Assembly (NCBI GenBank): GCA_907165135.1
Contig: OU015567.1
Span: 11,723,001-11,787,000 of the forward strand
DNA: 64,000 bases
Direction of reading: 5' to 3'
Source of the DNA: Oikopleura dioica
Lineage: Eukaryota; Chordata; Appendicularia; Copelata; Oikopleuridae
Part shown: piece after piece, positions 34,748 through 46,178 of the stretch
Numbering within the stretch: position 1 is the stretch's first letter
Layout: each line of letters starts with the position of its first letter
Program-made: the position numbers and the translations under genes
Notes under the pieces: generated by a model
Told to the model about the DNA's origin: nothing
Database searches by the model: none
The model's input: only the letters and a program-made list of their open reading frames with translations

Positions 34748-36379
34748 ATGGAAAGCCCGGCAATTTTTCTCATGCTCTTAGCTTCATCCTTCGTTTTATA
34801 TATTCTTTTTCAAGATGAATTGTCTTCAAATGAGCTCGTCGTAGAGAAAATACCGGAGATTCTGCAGAGACAATGGTCAAAACAAACCTTGATAGCTTTT
34901 CTTCACATTGGAAAGACTGGTGGGACGTCTATCGATGCTACGGTAGAACCAATCGTCCGATTTCTTTCAAAGGCGCCTTACAGAAGAGGCTACCTCGGAC
35001 GCATTCACTTTGACTGGTCTTACTTGAAGAAGGCATTCTATGGTTATGATGTCGATGTGATTACAATGCTCCGTCACCCTGTCGACCGGGCCATCTCACA
35101 GTACTACTTTCACAAAAGTCTTCCTCGACAACAGACTGATTACGATTTCTTAAATTCGACTGTGGAATCGTTTTTTAGCAATTGGACAATGATGATGGAT
35201 CACAGGCGACGGATGTCACGTTTTTCGTGCCTTCGCGAATATGAAAATTTTTGATTGATAAAAGAAAGATTTACATCCTTCTCAGAACAATTTGGCAAGA
35301 CGGTCAGGGCGCTGTAGCCTGGTTTACAGGTACTCAGGGACGGATTTAAATAATAGCTTGTTGCGCACTCAAACGTCATTTGTACCAAAAACAAAAATTA
35401 CAAACCTAGTCATTCAAAATCCTCCAGACTGGCCACGTTGTTCATCACTCCGCAGATATACTAAAAGATAACCACCCATCTTTATGGGCTATTGAACGAG
35501 ATAAGAGAGAGTTGATGCTGTTGAATTCTACCTGGGCATGTCATTTGGCTGCGGACAGGCTGGAAGAGACTCTTTGGTTTGGAATCCTAGAGAAACTTGA
35601 CGAATCAATGGAACAGCTTTCTCGAGCGCTAGGATGGGGAAAGATAAAGATGGCACACAAGAGGCCAACAGTTCACAAAGGTGGAGCATCGGAACAACTC
35701 AAGAAAAGGATAGCTGTCTTGATGCCGATGGACATTTGGCTTTATGATTATGCTCTGGATTTATTTAATGCCAGGTAACTCCTTCTCAAGTTTGAGTTAT
35801 TTGACACTCTTCTGAAAGGAAAAATGACTTGATGCAGCCAAAAAGACCTCCATTACCGCAAACAGGGCCAGACTATTTGCATTCTCAAAGTTATTCTTTT
35901 TGCCGAAGATTCACTATTTATTGCTGTATGAATATTCACGACACGGAAATATTCAAATGAATGGAAAAGAATATCTTCCGTGAATTTTTGAAAAATTCGT
36001 GAATATCTCAAATATTCGCGAATGCTGCGCGCTCTGATTGGTCAAGCTCCGAGCCGGCGGCCGAATTAAATCGGGCCCTCAGGCTCACAGCTCGCGGCCG
36101 CCACCAAAACTGAAGCCCCGTCCCCGTCCGCTCAAAATTTTGTGAATATGCACGAGAATAGGCTAAAATGAATAGGCACGCATTTCTTTTTCGAAAAAGA
36201 ATATTCAAAGGCAATTTCGTGAATTTTTTCAAGAATGCAAATAGTCTGGCCCTGACCGCAAATCCGCTGTAGAGCAACGAGTAAAATATTTGCGTGCGAC
36301 TTGGGAACTGGATTTCCGACGAAGGTTCTTAAAGGAAAGCCGACAAAGAAGTATTTGGAGAAATTCCAGAAAATTGTAG
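34748..36379 (+). CDS. Type II membrane sulfotransferase (HS6ST-like)
   Basis: A Golgi PAPS-dependent carbohydrate sulfotransferase by family. An N-terminal hydrophobic anchor (IFLMLLASSFVLYILF) is followed by the 5'-phosphosulfate loop FLHIGKTGGTS and the 3'-phosphate motif MLRHPVDRAISQYYFHK. The C-terminal block LNSTWACHLAADRLEETLWF ... MDIWLYDYALDLFNAR aligns with heparan-sulfate 6-O-sulfotransferases. The intron at 35206-35285 has a GC donor. The coding region is interrupted by a hAT-type MITE at 35863-36254; the frame resumes as DRKSAVEQRVKYLRATWELD and stops at 36379. One in-frame GT-AG intron (35890-36244) could remove most of the insertion. The exon join near 35330-35430 is unresolved. 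Confidence 0.75.
35863..36254. mobile_element. hAT-type MITE inserted in a coding exon (copy 1)
   Basis: 392 bp with terminal inverted repeats CAGGGCCAGACTATTTGCAT... and the matching reverse complement, flanked by the exact 8-bp direct repeat ACCGCAAA (35855-35862, 36255-36262). CAGGG tips and 8-bp duplications are hAT hallmarks. The interior has GAATATTC-rich palindromes and a GC-rich core shared with the copy at 41316-41755. No transposase. Confidence 0.88.
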
Positions 36380-36555
36380 ATACAAATAGTACAGATGCAT
36401 GAATGTATATTGCCAGCATGATTCTTCACTAAAAACTCAATCAGCCAATAAATGCTTTAGAATATTTTCCGCTTATATTTTAAAGTTCGCGCTTCGGGGA
36501 TTGACCGGTTGATAACATCACCGAAAATTCATTCCTGAATATTTCTTCAAAAATT

Positions 36556-37568
36556 ATGCATCGAGCAAGTTTGTGTTTTCTTGTTTGTCAAGTATTGTTC
36601 ATTTTAATTGCTTATAATATTATTATTTCAAATCGAGGAAAAAGAAAACAAACTAATATTTACATCGGCATTTTCGCCACATTCGACAATTTTGAACGAA
36701 GAGAAGCTCAGCGGGAAACTTGGCTGCTATCATCAAAATTTAAGCACAAGTTTTTAATAGGTAACTGAAATTAGAAATAAAACAGAGATTTAAAATATAG
36801 ATAACTGGACGCCTGAGTGGGCGCTAGAAAATAAAAAATATGGCGATATCATCAGTCTTAACTCAAGCTTCACTGGATACGCTTATGGCTTTGGGGATAA
36901 GCTTTACCGCTGGTTCAGATATGCAAAGGAGAATTTCCCGGAAGGAACGATCGTTGGAAAAAGCGACGATGATTTTTACGCATGCTCGAATCTATACGAA
37001 GTGGTCCTTGAAAACATTCACCCGCGCATGTACTTTGGTTGGTGGCATTTTCTTGAAGAAGCGGGAGAGTTGAAAATGCCGAGCAAAAGAATAAGAGTTG
37101 ACAGCCAGTTTGTTCTCATTGGGTGGGATCTACTTTTGATAGTCCTAAATAAGCCATACTGCCATCCGTCAATCGACGGAGAAACCTGTAACATAACAAA
37201 TCCAGATGTTCGATACGATACAAATAGCGGTGGTTCTGCTTTGGGAACCTGGTTGGGCCATATCGGCGATATTCACGGAATTCAGTAAGAGAACTCTTCA
37301 AAAACACACTGCTAAACGCTTTAGAATGAATAAACGAATGGCACACACGAAGGCATACGAAAGTAAAGCTATTTTTAATGAGTACAAAGATCCGACAACA
37401 AAACCATACTGCGGAGAAATGGTTTCATACCACAAAGCGACACCTGAGCTACAACGATATCTCGAATGCTTCGACCAAGATATCGCCGCTTCAAAAATAT
37501 TCTGTTTAAAAGCTAAAAATCTGACGGCTTATGATCTGATAAAAAGCCCTAAGAAGGGCAAAAATTGA
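36556..37568 (+). CDS. GT31 family beta-1,3-glycosyltransferase
   Basis: A type II Golgi enzyme: short cytosolic tail and anchor MHRASLCFLVCQVLFILIAY, then the family motif RREAQRETWLLSS, the nucleotide-sugar DxD motif as KSDDDFYAC, and HPRMYFGWWHF and Asp/Gly-rich C-terminal blocks. Two short introns lie at about 36763-36803 and 37287-37323. Donor and acceptor sugars cannot be read from sequence; beta-1,3-galactosyl- or N-acetylglucosaminyltransferase are the likely options. The C-terminal tail is Lys-rich (SPKKGKN). Confidence 0.8.
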
Positions 37569-37724
37569 TCCTTCTATCTTGTCTTTAGTTTCGAGTCGAC
37601 TGTCTGCTAGGATAAATTCCGACGTCATAATTTAGTTTTTTAACCGGGTATACATCTTATTAGGAAAATCAGCATATAAACAGCTTTTTCTCCGCATTTG
37701 TCTATTTCTCTTCATTTGCAGAGT

Positions 37725-39790
37725 ATGTCCGGCAATATCAGCATCGCCCATGAAAATTATACCGAAAACTTTTTTCTACAGAATATTACTTTGACTGATT
37801 ACCTCACAGAGCGTGAAATAAGAGCGTTTAAAAATCGTTGGAATGCCAAGAATATTTGCAACAAGCATATAGAAAGATACCACGAAAGTGTATCAAAGGG
37901 AGCTAGAAGTAAATCACACTGCCCTCCACTTCACCATAAACTCAGCTGCCTTCAAGCTGATTCGGACTATCGTTACGGAGATGTTGTCAGGTAACTCTTG
38001 AGAGTGATTTTTTAATAAATCGAAAAAGACAAGTTTGGGATGAATCGCAAGATCTGTGCATGTGGTTCTGTTGTGGAACAAAAGAAAGCTGCTGTACGAA
38101 CCATGAACCTATCCCGAATCAATCCGGGCACAGATACAATTGGTTTGAGCTTTCCAGTATCGAATGCACGAAAACTATTCCCGTATCTTGCGACTCCAAG
38201 CTGATGTTAAAAAACTATACAGAAATCATAGAAGAAGAAATCCTTCCTGAAGAGAGTCTTCAGTCCGATGCAATTAAAAAACACTTGACAATAGCTTATA
38301 TTGGCTTCGCTTCTTCTATGGTCGCCTTGGTCCCTGCCTTCATTATTTTTATTGTCATGGTTCAGTTAACTATACTTCTATAAAAATATACAAAACAGAA
38401 CCATACCAAGCTGTGAAGTCTTTAAGACACCTGATCAATTTTATACACTGCAATCTTATGATTTCGTTCATAATTCGCAGCGCTTTTTTCATCCCAGGAA
38501 TAGTTATTATCGATAAATTATGATCGAGGCGATACGTTTTTTGACGCTTTGAGTAACTGTCGCTCAGCCTTCGATTCCGCTGATGAAACAAGAACTCACC
38601 TCATTGAAAACCTAAGAATAATTTCTAATGGAACAAAAGATTTCCGCAACGTTGATGCTCAAGAACTACCTGGTCAGGTCCATGGTTAAGAATATTTTAA
38701 GTTCTGCGAAATCAAAGAGACTGAAAAATTCTGACCATCGGAAGATCTTGGTAAAAGAAAACTCAAACTACGAGCTCGTGGAAATCGGGAATTTTGTGTC
38801 GAGATGTCGAGTTTTATGGAAATGATTTCTTAGAAAACCTGACATTGCAAGTCCTTTCAAAGGTTTTGAAATCACAGAAGATTGTTTTTCTTTTCGCGAG
38901 GATGTCGAATCACTTCTGGCTTCTAAATGAGGGTCTCTTTCTTTTAGAGCGGCTTGTTTTGAATGTTTTTGAGCCCTCAAACTCAGGTAGATTTTGAACC
39001 AATTCTTCGTTTATGAACATTTTCAGGAATATTGAGGCGATGGCAAACTTACGCTATAATTGGCTGGGTTGTTCCCTTCGTTTATATTTCCTCGTGCATT
39101 TGGGTTTTAGCAAAAGATAACGGTCAAAATAATAATTAATTTAAATCATAAATGTTTTGGTTTAGACGCAGCATGCTGGGATGACCTCTACGACGATCAG
39201 TACACCTTCAAGATGATAAATATTCCAATCATCATATGCGTTGTGGTCAATTTTCTCATCTTTGCCCGGCTCATGTGCTTGATGGTGCCGTTGAATAATT
39301 ATGGAAATCCATCATCAGCGCTTTTGAACAATCACATGATGCGCTTGATTCGCTCCATTTTTATGCTAATTCCTCTCCTAGGCCTCCACTTTATGTAACT
39401 TCAATAACGCTAAAAAGAGACGAGAGACGTTTTAGAGTTTTTCTTTTTATCAATCTCGGCGCTGTTCTGAGCAAGAAAGATGGCAAGCTACCCGAATCGC
39501 TCCAAACAGTCAACCTCTTCTTTGATGTCATCCTCACTTCCTTTGAAGGCCTGGCCGTAGCACTGCTTTACTGTTATTTCAACACTGAGGTTCGGAAAGC
39601 GCTGTGGAATATGATTTTCAGTTCTTGGTCCAAAAATAAACAGCGGTTGAAAGGAAGTAGTTCGTTTTTGATCAAGACTCAGATCTGGAATGTCAGCCTC
39701 GAGAAGAATGTCTACTGTGTTGTCAACGAAGAACAGTATCTTACGAAAGCAGAGCACTCAAGGTATCCATCAGGAAAGTTCTGGGAATAA
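37725..39790 (+). CDS. Class B (secretin-family) G-protein-coupled receptor
   Basis: Peptide-hormone-type receptor. The Cys-rich extracellular domain is followed by TM1 (IAYIGFASSMVALVPAFIIF), TM2 (LRHLINFIHCNLMISFIIRS), TM3 (FWLLNEGLFLLERLVLNVF), TM4 (YAIIGWVVPFVYISSCIWV), CWDD in the second extracellular loop, TM5 (FKMINIPIIICVVVNFLIF), TM6 (FMLIPLLGLHF) and TM7 (FEGLAVALLYCYFNTEVRK). The conserved Cys-Trp of ECL2 and the GL.VA.LYC motif place it in class B; the ligand is unknown. The start follows a TTTGCAG acceptor, and no signal peptide is visible, so a 5' exon may be missing. The stretch between TM2 and TM3 is unusually long. The reading continues Ser-rich beyond the stop. Confidence 0.82.
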
Positions 39791-40134
39791 GGCCTATTAG
39801 ATTCGGATACGATCTCACAAAGCTTCGACAGAAGAAGATCAACAGATACTCGACGCTCAATCTTTTCGGCAAGACCGTCAATTGCTTATGAAAATTCTGG
39901 TTCGACTCTAACCTGAACTTCCTGAACTCAAAATATAAGACTTTACATGTCAATTATTAAGAAGTAAATACTTAATCAAGATTCCTCAAAAATAAAAGAA
40001 GAGTTTTCAGTTATTTCCTAAAAGACAAGTTTATTGCGGATCCAAGAAAATAGAGCGTTAAAGATCAGTGAAAAATTTCTTTCGATAAATGACAAGTAAG
40101 GTGCAGGGATAATTAAATAACTTGATAGAACGAA
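39791..40134. other. Gap with possible GPCR tail exon
   Basis: From 39791 to about 39913 the same frame as the receptor stays open after its stop and encodes a Ser/Arg-rich tail (LLDSDTISQSFDRRRSTDTR), typical of GPCR C-termini. The remainder is AT-rich and convergent with the next gene. Confidence 0.4.
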
Positions 40135-42255
40135 TCAAACGAGTAAGTGGAGCTTGTTCCCCTCCATAAAACCAATGTCACATTGCTCAGGGTCAAGATC
40201 TTCGGACAAGTCTTCATATTTTTCAATGCATAACTCGTCTGAAAGTATAAGAAAAAGCTGAGGGCTACTTTGATTACCAAGTTTAATAAGCGGCAGTGTA
40301 GTTTCTTCATCACTTTCCTGCGGAAAGTCAATTTTTGTCGACAGCTTGTCAGACTTTGCCATCAACTGCTCGATAACGTCAATCGTGAATGTAAACACTT
40401 TAGATTTTTTGTGTTCCGGCTTCAAAGCAAGATGAACAAATCCTCTGGTACCGATTTTGACAAGAGCTTCTTTCGTCATTTCTCCTCGCTCAAAAAAGCA
40501 GAGATAGCTAACACAGTCCGGATTCTCTTCACAATCGTCAGTATCCGGGTTCTGCAAGTATCCAAAAACTAGCTGCTTCGATAGGGTGCAATAAGGATTA
40601 TCCACTTCTCTCACGTAGTAAATACGGGATCCATAGAGGCCATAAAATGCAGTCTCTGCCCAGAAACATGTTGGGAAGATGTAGGAACTTACTTTTCTCT
40701 GCTTCAAGTCGACGTGGACCATTTTGTCATCTCCTTCATTGTCGAAGACTTCAGCGATGATAAGCCAATGACTATCGTCGATGAACCTGGCGAACATGTT
40801 ATAACAACCGCGGTATTTGCCCTTGAGATTCAAATCATACGTCCAGATATTTTTCCTCTTTCCGCCAGAAAAACTCACAAAGTCGACAGTTCTTGTGATT
40901 GATCGAACCTCGTTGTCGTCATCATCACTGTCCTCATCATCGTCATCTTCAGATGGATCACTCTTCACAACGGGATGAATACTTTTTTGTGGGTTGGCGA
41001 TAAAATCACGCCACGTTCTTTGGCGAGAAAAGTTGAAGCTCATCTTTTTAATATCGCTATCTGACAAGCACCACGTTGTTGAATCGGTGTCTAAACGAAA
41101 TTGCGGTTGACAGAGAGATTCAAACGAATTCGTACCTTCAACAAGCATCTGAAGATTGATTTGCTTTGCTGTCAATGCCTGTGAGAAGAAGATAAAAGGC
41201 TCAAGCATTCCGGAAAACATTGTCCCGGCGAGAGAGAAGGAATTTTTAACAAGTTCAACTTTTGGTTCGTTGTCGTCTCGATTGATTTTGAAGAAGAGCA
41301 AATCACCCTCCGTGGCAGGGCGGTATAATTTGCATTCTTGTAAATAGTCTTTTTTCCGAAGACTATTCATTTATTCTTATAAGATTAATCTCGACGCGAG
41401 ATTAGTCTGTTTGAATAAAAAAGATTAATTCGGGAAATTTTCGAAATAGTTCCGAGATTATTTCAAATAATCTTGAAACGCGCGCTGTGATTGGTGGACC
41501 AATGGCCGACGGCGCGAGAGAAAAATGAAACTCAAACATGCTTGGAGCGCAGCTTGAAATTTTGTCCGCGCCGCCTCGCACTGCTCACAGCTCGCCAGCG
41601 CCACCAAAATTTTTCCCCCGAGCCACGCGACCCTCGCTAAAAAGATTAATCTCGAAACTAGTCCAGTCTTGACTAATCTCAGAATCTTTTTCCAAAGAAG
41701 ATTAATCTCGCAAATTTTCGAGATTATTTACAAGAATGCAAATTATACCGCCCTGCTCCGTGGACTCATTCTCAAAACCCTTCGGTTTTGACTCTTTCGT
41801 TGTTACAAGCTACAAACAACTTTCAATGCTTATCAAATGAGTTCTATTTACATATGATCGAGAGAACTTGACAAACGGTTCATCTTTGCTGAATTCAATG
41901 CTTGCTTTCCGCTTCAAACTTTTTTGTTGTTTTTCAAGTCAAGTCGTTTTTGGATGATCTTAGCAACTTCCGATAGTCTATCAGGCTTTCTTTTGTTTTC
42001 CATGTAAAATTCCTGTCCAAGGAGCTCAAGAATTACATCGCTCTTGTAATGGCGATTGAGAAGGTAGCTACAGAAGTCGACGCTGGTGAGTGAATCGAAG
42101 CTACTGTACCCATCTTCGATTTTTTCCAACACTAATGGTGCAATAAGCGCGAGGACATCAAATGACATGCGTTTGAAAATAAGCTCAGACAAAATAACAG
42201 AGTGCGGATGATCCTGCATCCCTTTGAGGATCGAACGACGAGCCTTGTCCGCCAT
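40135..42255 (-). CDS. Unknown protein, two exon blocks joined across a MITE-derived intron
   Basis: Family not recognised. The first exon (42255-41920) encodes MADKARRSILKGMQDHPHS... to LKNNKK, helical. A 110-nt GT-AG intron (41810-41919) leads in phase to LVTTKESKPKGFENESTE, where a hAT-type MITE is inserted. Using GTATAA inside one inverted repeat and CAAG inside the other (intron 41337-41748), the frame continues QGECKLYRPATEGDLLFF and then about 380 residues to 40135. These include a poly-Asp/Glu tract (SEDDDDEDSDDDDNE) and a beta-rich region (SHWLIIAEVFDNEGDDKMVHVD) that could be a propeller or F-box-associated type fold. Alternatively the second block is a separate gene that starts at an ATG inside the MITE. 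Confidence 0.65.
41316..41755. mobile_element. hAT-type MITE acting as intron (copy 2)
   Basis: 440 bp with inverted ends CAGGGCGGTATAATTTGCAT... and its reverse complement, flanked by the exact 8-bp direct repeat CTCCGTGG (41308-41315, 41756-41763). It shares with the 35.9-kb element the CAGGG tip, the ATTTGCATTCT core of the repeat, and an internal ATTGGT / CTCACAGCTCGC / GCGCCACCAAAA-type block. No transposase. It lies within an exon of the minus-strand gene. Confidence 0.9.
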
Positions 42256-43361
42256 TCTAACGCACCTTTCATAATGTTTTGTGAAACCTGCATAGAAATG
42301 AAAACAAAAATGACTGATCGTCGAGCCAGAGCAGCCAAAAATGAGATATTATATTTTGAATTTAATAATTTTGATAAAATAGTACAGGACTGAATTTGAA
42401 AAAAGATGATCTACGTGGTGCAACCCGGCAAGTTTCAAAGGCAGAGCATATCGCGGAGCTGTATTGTTAACATAATATGGGATTGAGTGCTGTATATTTT
42501 CTCGCAGAAATTATTCTTTTTTTTTTACTTTGATGCCGAAATGAGTGCTTTAGTTTTTTGTTTGTTTCGAAGGAATCAGTAACTGTTATTTTAAGAGTGG
42601 AGCAGTGTTCATAACGAGGGGCTTTCGAGTTTTGAGCTGATAGAGAATGATAGTTTAGATCTAACTTGTGAATAAAAGCGTAGCTAAAAACGTCTTTGAA
42701 ATCAAGGAAGAGAATGTCTTAGAACATAGTTCAAAGTTCAAAAAGAATGTAATGGAATAAATAAAAAGTAAAAAAGTATGGTAGATGTAGATAGGTTCAA
42801 ATTGATGATCACAGTATTGAATACCGTGAATGGAATTATTCAAGGACTTACTTTCATAGTTGATTAAAATTTAAAGAGCGTGTGTTCAAGTCAAAATGCT
42901 TTTATTGTGTTGAATTTTGAATGAATGAATGATAATTCGAAAATTCGTCATGTAGCGGCCGGTAAAATACTTTGAGTACAAGTTTGTTATATATTTACAG
43001 GTAGAGCAGTATTTCGAATGCATATATATTTTTATTTGGTTTTGTTGATGGGTTTGATCACGTGACAGCGAAAGAAACAAAGATGTGGTTTTAGTAAAGT
43101 TAGAAATAGTAAACTTGATGACGGTGATAAAAGCGAAATGGGACGAAGAAGAGGACACCGCCAGCTGGAGTAGTTTGCGATTTACAGTGAGGTCATTTTA
43201 ATAAAAAAGAAGAGTGAACATTATTATTTTTTACCAACAGAAAAAGAGGGTTGAGCCTAGCACAGACTAGAACGTCACAAAACATGTACCAAAAATAAGA
43301 AGAACCACTGTTTTAGCAGTATCAGCACTAGTGAAAGCAGTTGACAGCGGGCGAAAGCGGC
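42256..43361. other. 1.1-kb stretch without a recognisable gene
   Basis: AT-rich DNA between the unknown gene's start and the ALKBH2 stop. Only short, low-complexity open frames. A long ALKBH2 3' UTR and promoter sequence are likely contents. Confidence 0.5.
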
Positions 43362-44280
43362 TCATGCGTCGCCGGGATCTTGGTTTTGGTCCTCTTCATC
43401 TTAAGTCAAAAACGTTAGAAGGTAAGCTGACAGAAAGGGCTCACCTTCGATGATGACACTTCGGAAGATCACGGTTATTGTGGGCGACTTTTCCTTCTTG
43501 CGCTTAGGAACGGCATGCTTCCAATTCCTTTGCATTGGGTCGTGCATGATCACAACTGTGCCGTCCTTTATTGGAATATTAAAAGTATCTTCTTTATTAT
43601 TGTTTGGCTTGAACTTATAATCTCGCCGCGCTCCGAAAGATACTAAAATCAGAAATAAAGAGGCAATAATGAAAAAAGCGGCTTACTTGAGGCGATTGGA
43701 ACTGACTGGTCGACGTCTTCCTCGTCGTGTGCAAAGACGCCGAGGCTGTTCTCGCCGTCGTCGAATTTGTTTATGATACACATGTTGTATTTAACATTGT
43801 GCAGCGCCTCCATTTGGACCTTTAGCTTCGTTAGGACGGGGCACCAGTCGGAGCAGGCGAGGGGTGCTCGTTTGGTTTGTTTGAATTCGAGTCCCTTGTC
43901 GGCGTACAAGGCTTTGTCGTGAGGGAGGTTGTAGTTCTTGCCGTATACCGATACACAAGTTTCTTCGGGACTAGGAATACAGTAGGACAAAGGCTATAAT
44001 TCAGGGCTTACTTCAAGTACTCGATTTGATCCTGCAGCTCTTCATAGTAAGTCTTGCACTCGTCGGCAGTAAAATAGGTAGCGTGCTCGACCTTGCCCTC
44101 CGCTCGTCGGAAGCTCAGCGTTTCCCATTTTAATTTCTTCGTCTTTTTGACTTCTTGCGCTGGTTTTTCTGTGATTTCTGGTTCGACCTCATCGTTCTTA
44201 CGCTTCCTCGATACGAGATTCTCGGTTGATGGCTTTGAGTTCTCCAGCGGGTTGGGCAATTTTCCGATGGGCTCTTCCAT
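43362..44280 (-). CDS. ALKBH2: AlkB homologue 2-like dioxygenase
   Basis: A 2OG-Fe(II) oxygenase of the family that directly reverses alkylation damage (1meA, 3meC) in DNA in the nucleus. It has a basic N-terminal region (SRKRKNDEVEPE, KKTKKLKWETLS), then YFTADECKTYYEELQDQIEY, VSVYGKNYNLPHDKALYADKGL, PIASSVSFGARRDYKFK, HDPMQRNWKHAVPKRKK and TITVIFRSV, all in ALKBH2 order. The iron-binding H-x-D segment is altered: family GEHRDDE corresponds to GVFAHDEED, giving H-x-E at best. The first of the two C-terminal 2OG-binding Arg appears to be Thr. Three short introns; the last exon adds the acidic tail DEEDQNQDPGDA. Confidence 0.85.
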
Positions 44281-44433
44281 GGCCGCGTTCAGTCTAAAAT
44301 ACTTTAAGTTAGGATTTTGTTTCTGAAGAATGCCCGTTGACTTTATTTAAATAAGAGGTAAAGTAATTTCACTCGTTTTTCATGTTTTATCGTTTCCCTC
44401 TTGAACTGTGCTTGAAATTCAACTTGAATGGGC

Positions 44434-46178
44434 TTATAGAATCTCGAGATCCACATGCTTCACAAAAGGAAAGGCTTTTTTGACGGAGACTTCGATGTTG
44501 TCGATTTCTTTGCCGAGATGGTCGATGCCCCCGTTTATATGGAGCGTGAGGTATTCATCGATTTGGCGCAGCCTCTAGAAATGAATCGGTGACTCATCGC
44601 ACTAGTGATTCGGCTAGTAAGCAGTGGAATGCCTAGATCAATCACCGATTTTTACCTTGAAGGGGAGTTTTGCTTCCCCAGCGTTTTGGAACTCTGCATA
44701 AACTTCCGCGGCGTCCAGCTCGCTCAAATAAGCGGAACCAATCACCCCACCGTCGATATCGATTTCCGCTTTTAGTCGCACAACCTCGGGCCCAATATAC
44801 GTCGCCTTTACGTCGTACACGCCTTTGATTGCAGGATGAAGCTCTAAAGTTCGTTTAAATTCGCGAAAAATTAACAGGCTAGCGTACCGAGATGATCCTG
44901 GATTGCGAGCACTTGTTTTTGCGGGATACTCTTGCCAATGAGAAAGCGCGAGTTTTGGGTCATGAGAAAACTAGCAACCCCGCCAAGCATGAAACCGATT
45001 ATGACGGAACCCGAGGCGTCGAACAAGTGATTGCCAGTTATTTGGGTCAGACCTAAGCAAACGCTTTAGGTTTCAGAAAATACATTAAAATTCTTACCCA
45101 TACAAACACCAGCGACAACACAACCCAAAACAGCGCAACTGTCTTCTAGCAAAACCACATTTACTGACGGATTTTTTCCTTCGCTAATATATTTCCAAAA
45201 GGAAGTATTTTCTTTTGAAGCCTGCTCACTTGCCGTCATCATTGCCTATTTATTGTTAAGAGACGTCGAAGACCGAGTTTACCTTTATCAAAACGATCGA
45301 GTCTATAAGCGCCGATCCAGCGAGAACAAGATACGCCATCTGCAGCTCTGAACCGATAAGTTCATGGGGAAAGACGGCACTCGTTGCGCCATGCCAAACC
45401 GATACTCCTGCCCCGAGGCAAAAGATCCCCACGCCAGATACAAGCGATGTTACTAGCAGTGAACGTTAGTTACAGTTATATTCAAGAAGCTCCTACCGTA
45501 ACGCATGTTTTCATACCCATACGGGTGGTCTACTGAAGGTTGTCTACGAGCCATATAAACGCCATAATATAGAACAACTGAATTCGCTGTATCCACGAGG
45601 GAATGAATTGCTTCCGATAACATTGAAGCAGAACCAGTTTTAATTGCAAAGATAGTCTTAACGGCAAAAATACTAAAAACTCGTCAAGAATTTTACATTT
45701 TTCAGAAACTCACGATGCATTTCCACAGAATTGCCAAATCACGACTGTATCTCCTTCATTAACTTTTGCACTTTGCCCTTTCGTTTGTTGCGCCATCCGG
45801 GTATTCTGTCGATTTCGATACTTTTCCAAGTCATTCTTTGAGGCCTTGACATTCCGCCCGGCCATTCTTTGCCCAACTTCTATAACCTTATCTTCCAGAA
45901 AGACCTTGATCTCCTTTCCATCTTCATACGGACTTCGTACCATGAAGAAGTCCAAGTCTTTCAAATCTTCCTCGGTCACACCGTACTCGTCCTTAGCTCG
46001 GGAAAGCGTAATGGTATTATTTTCTGAAAGGCTTTATAGACTTATCGGCAAGTTCTGTTTTTATTCGCGTACTTGAGGGAACCGGAGGGATCAGTTTCTT
46101 CCGATAGTCCAGCCGGGTGGTGTAGGATCTTGAAGTCGATAGAAAACATATTCGAGGGGGCCGTATTCGACGCATCAT
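44434..46178 (-). CDS. SLC30A9: Mitochondrial zinc transporter ZnT9 (CDF family)
   Basis: A cation-diffusion-facilitator homologue; SLC30A9 exports zinc from mitochondria. It starts MMRRIRPPRICFLSTSRSYT, a basic, Ser/Arg-rich, acid-free presequence typical of mitochondrial import. The soluble SLC30A9-type domain (LSRAKDEYGVTEEDLKDLDFF, DLEKYRNRQNTR) follows, then CDF membrane segments with SASMLSEAIHSLVDTANSV and HPYGYENMRYV, and LLEDSCAVLGCVVAG. The C-terminal cytosolic-type domain ends KKAFPFVKHVDLEIL. Introns are short (for example a 49-nt intron after VPS in exon 1). The intergenic gap to BRX1 is 309 bp; nothing specific is visible in it. Confidence 0.9.

Noticed and set aside
41000-41370. 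ATG at 41370 (MNSLRKKDYLQE...) as the genuine start of the 411-residue frame
   Set aside because: This ATG lies inside the MITE inverted repeat. The upstream exons are in phase and read through the element when it is spliced, so the longer model is preferred, though the short form is not excluded.
42661-43158. Minus-strand frames of 60 and 90 codons between the unknown gene and ALKBH2
   Set aside because: Low-complexity Ser/Thr/Phe/Ile composition and no supporting splice or start signals.
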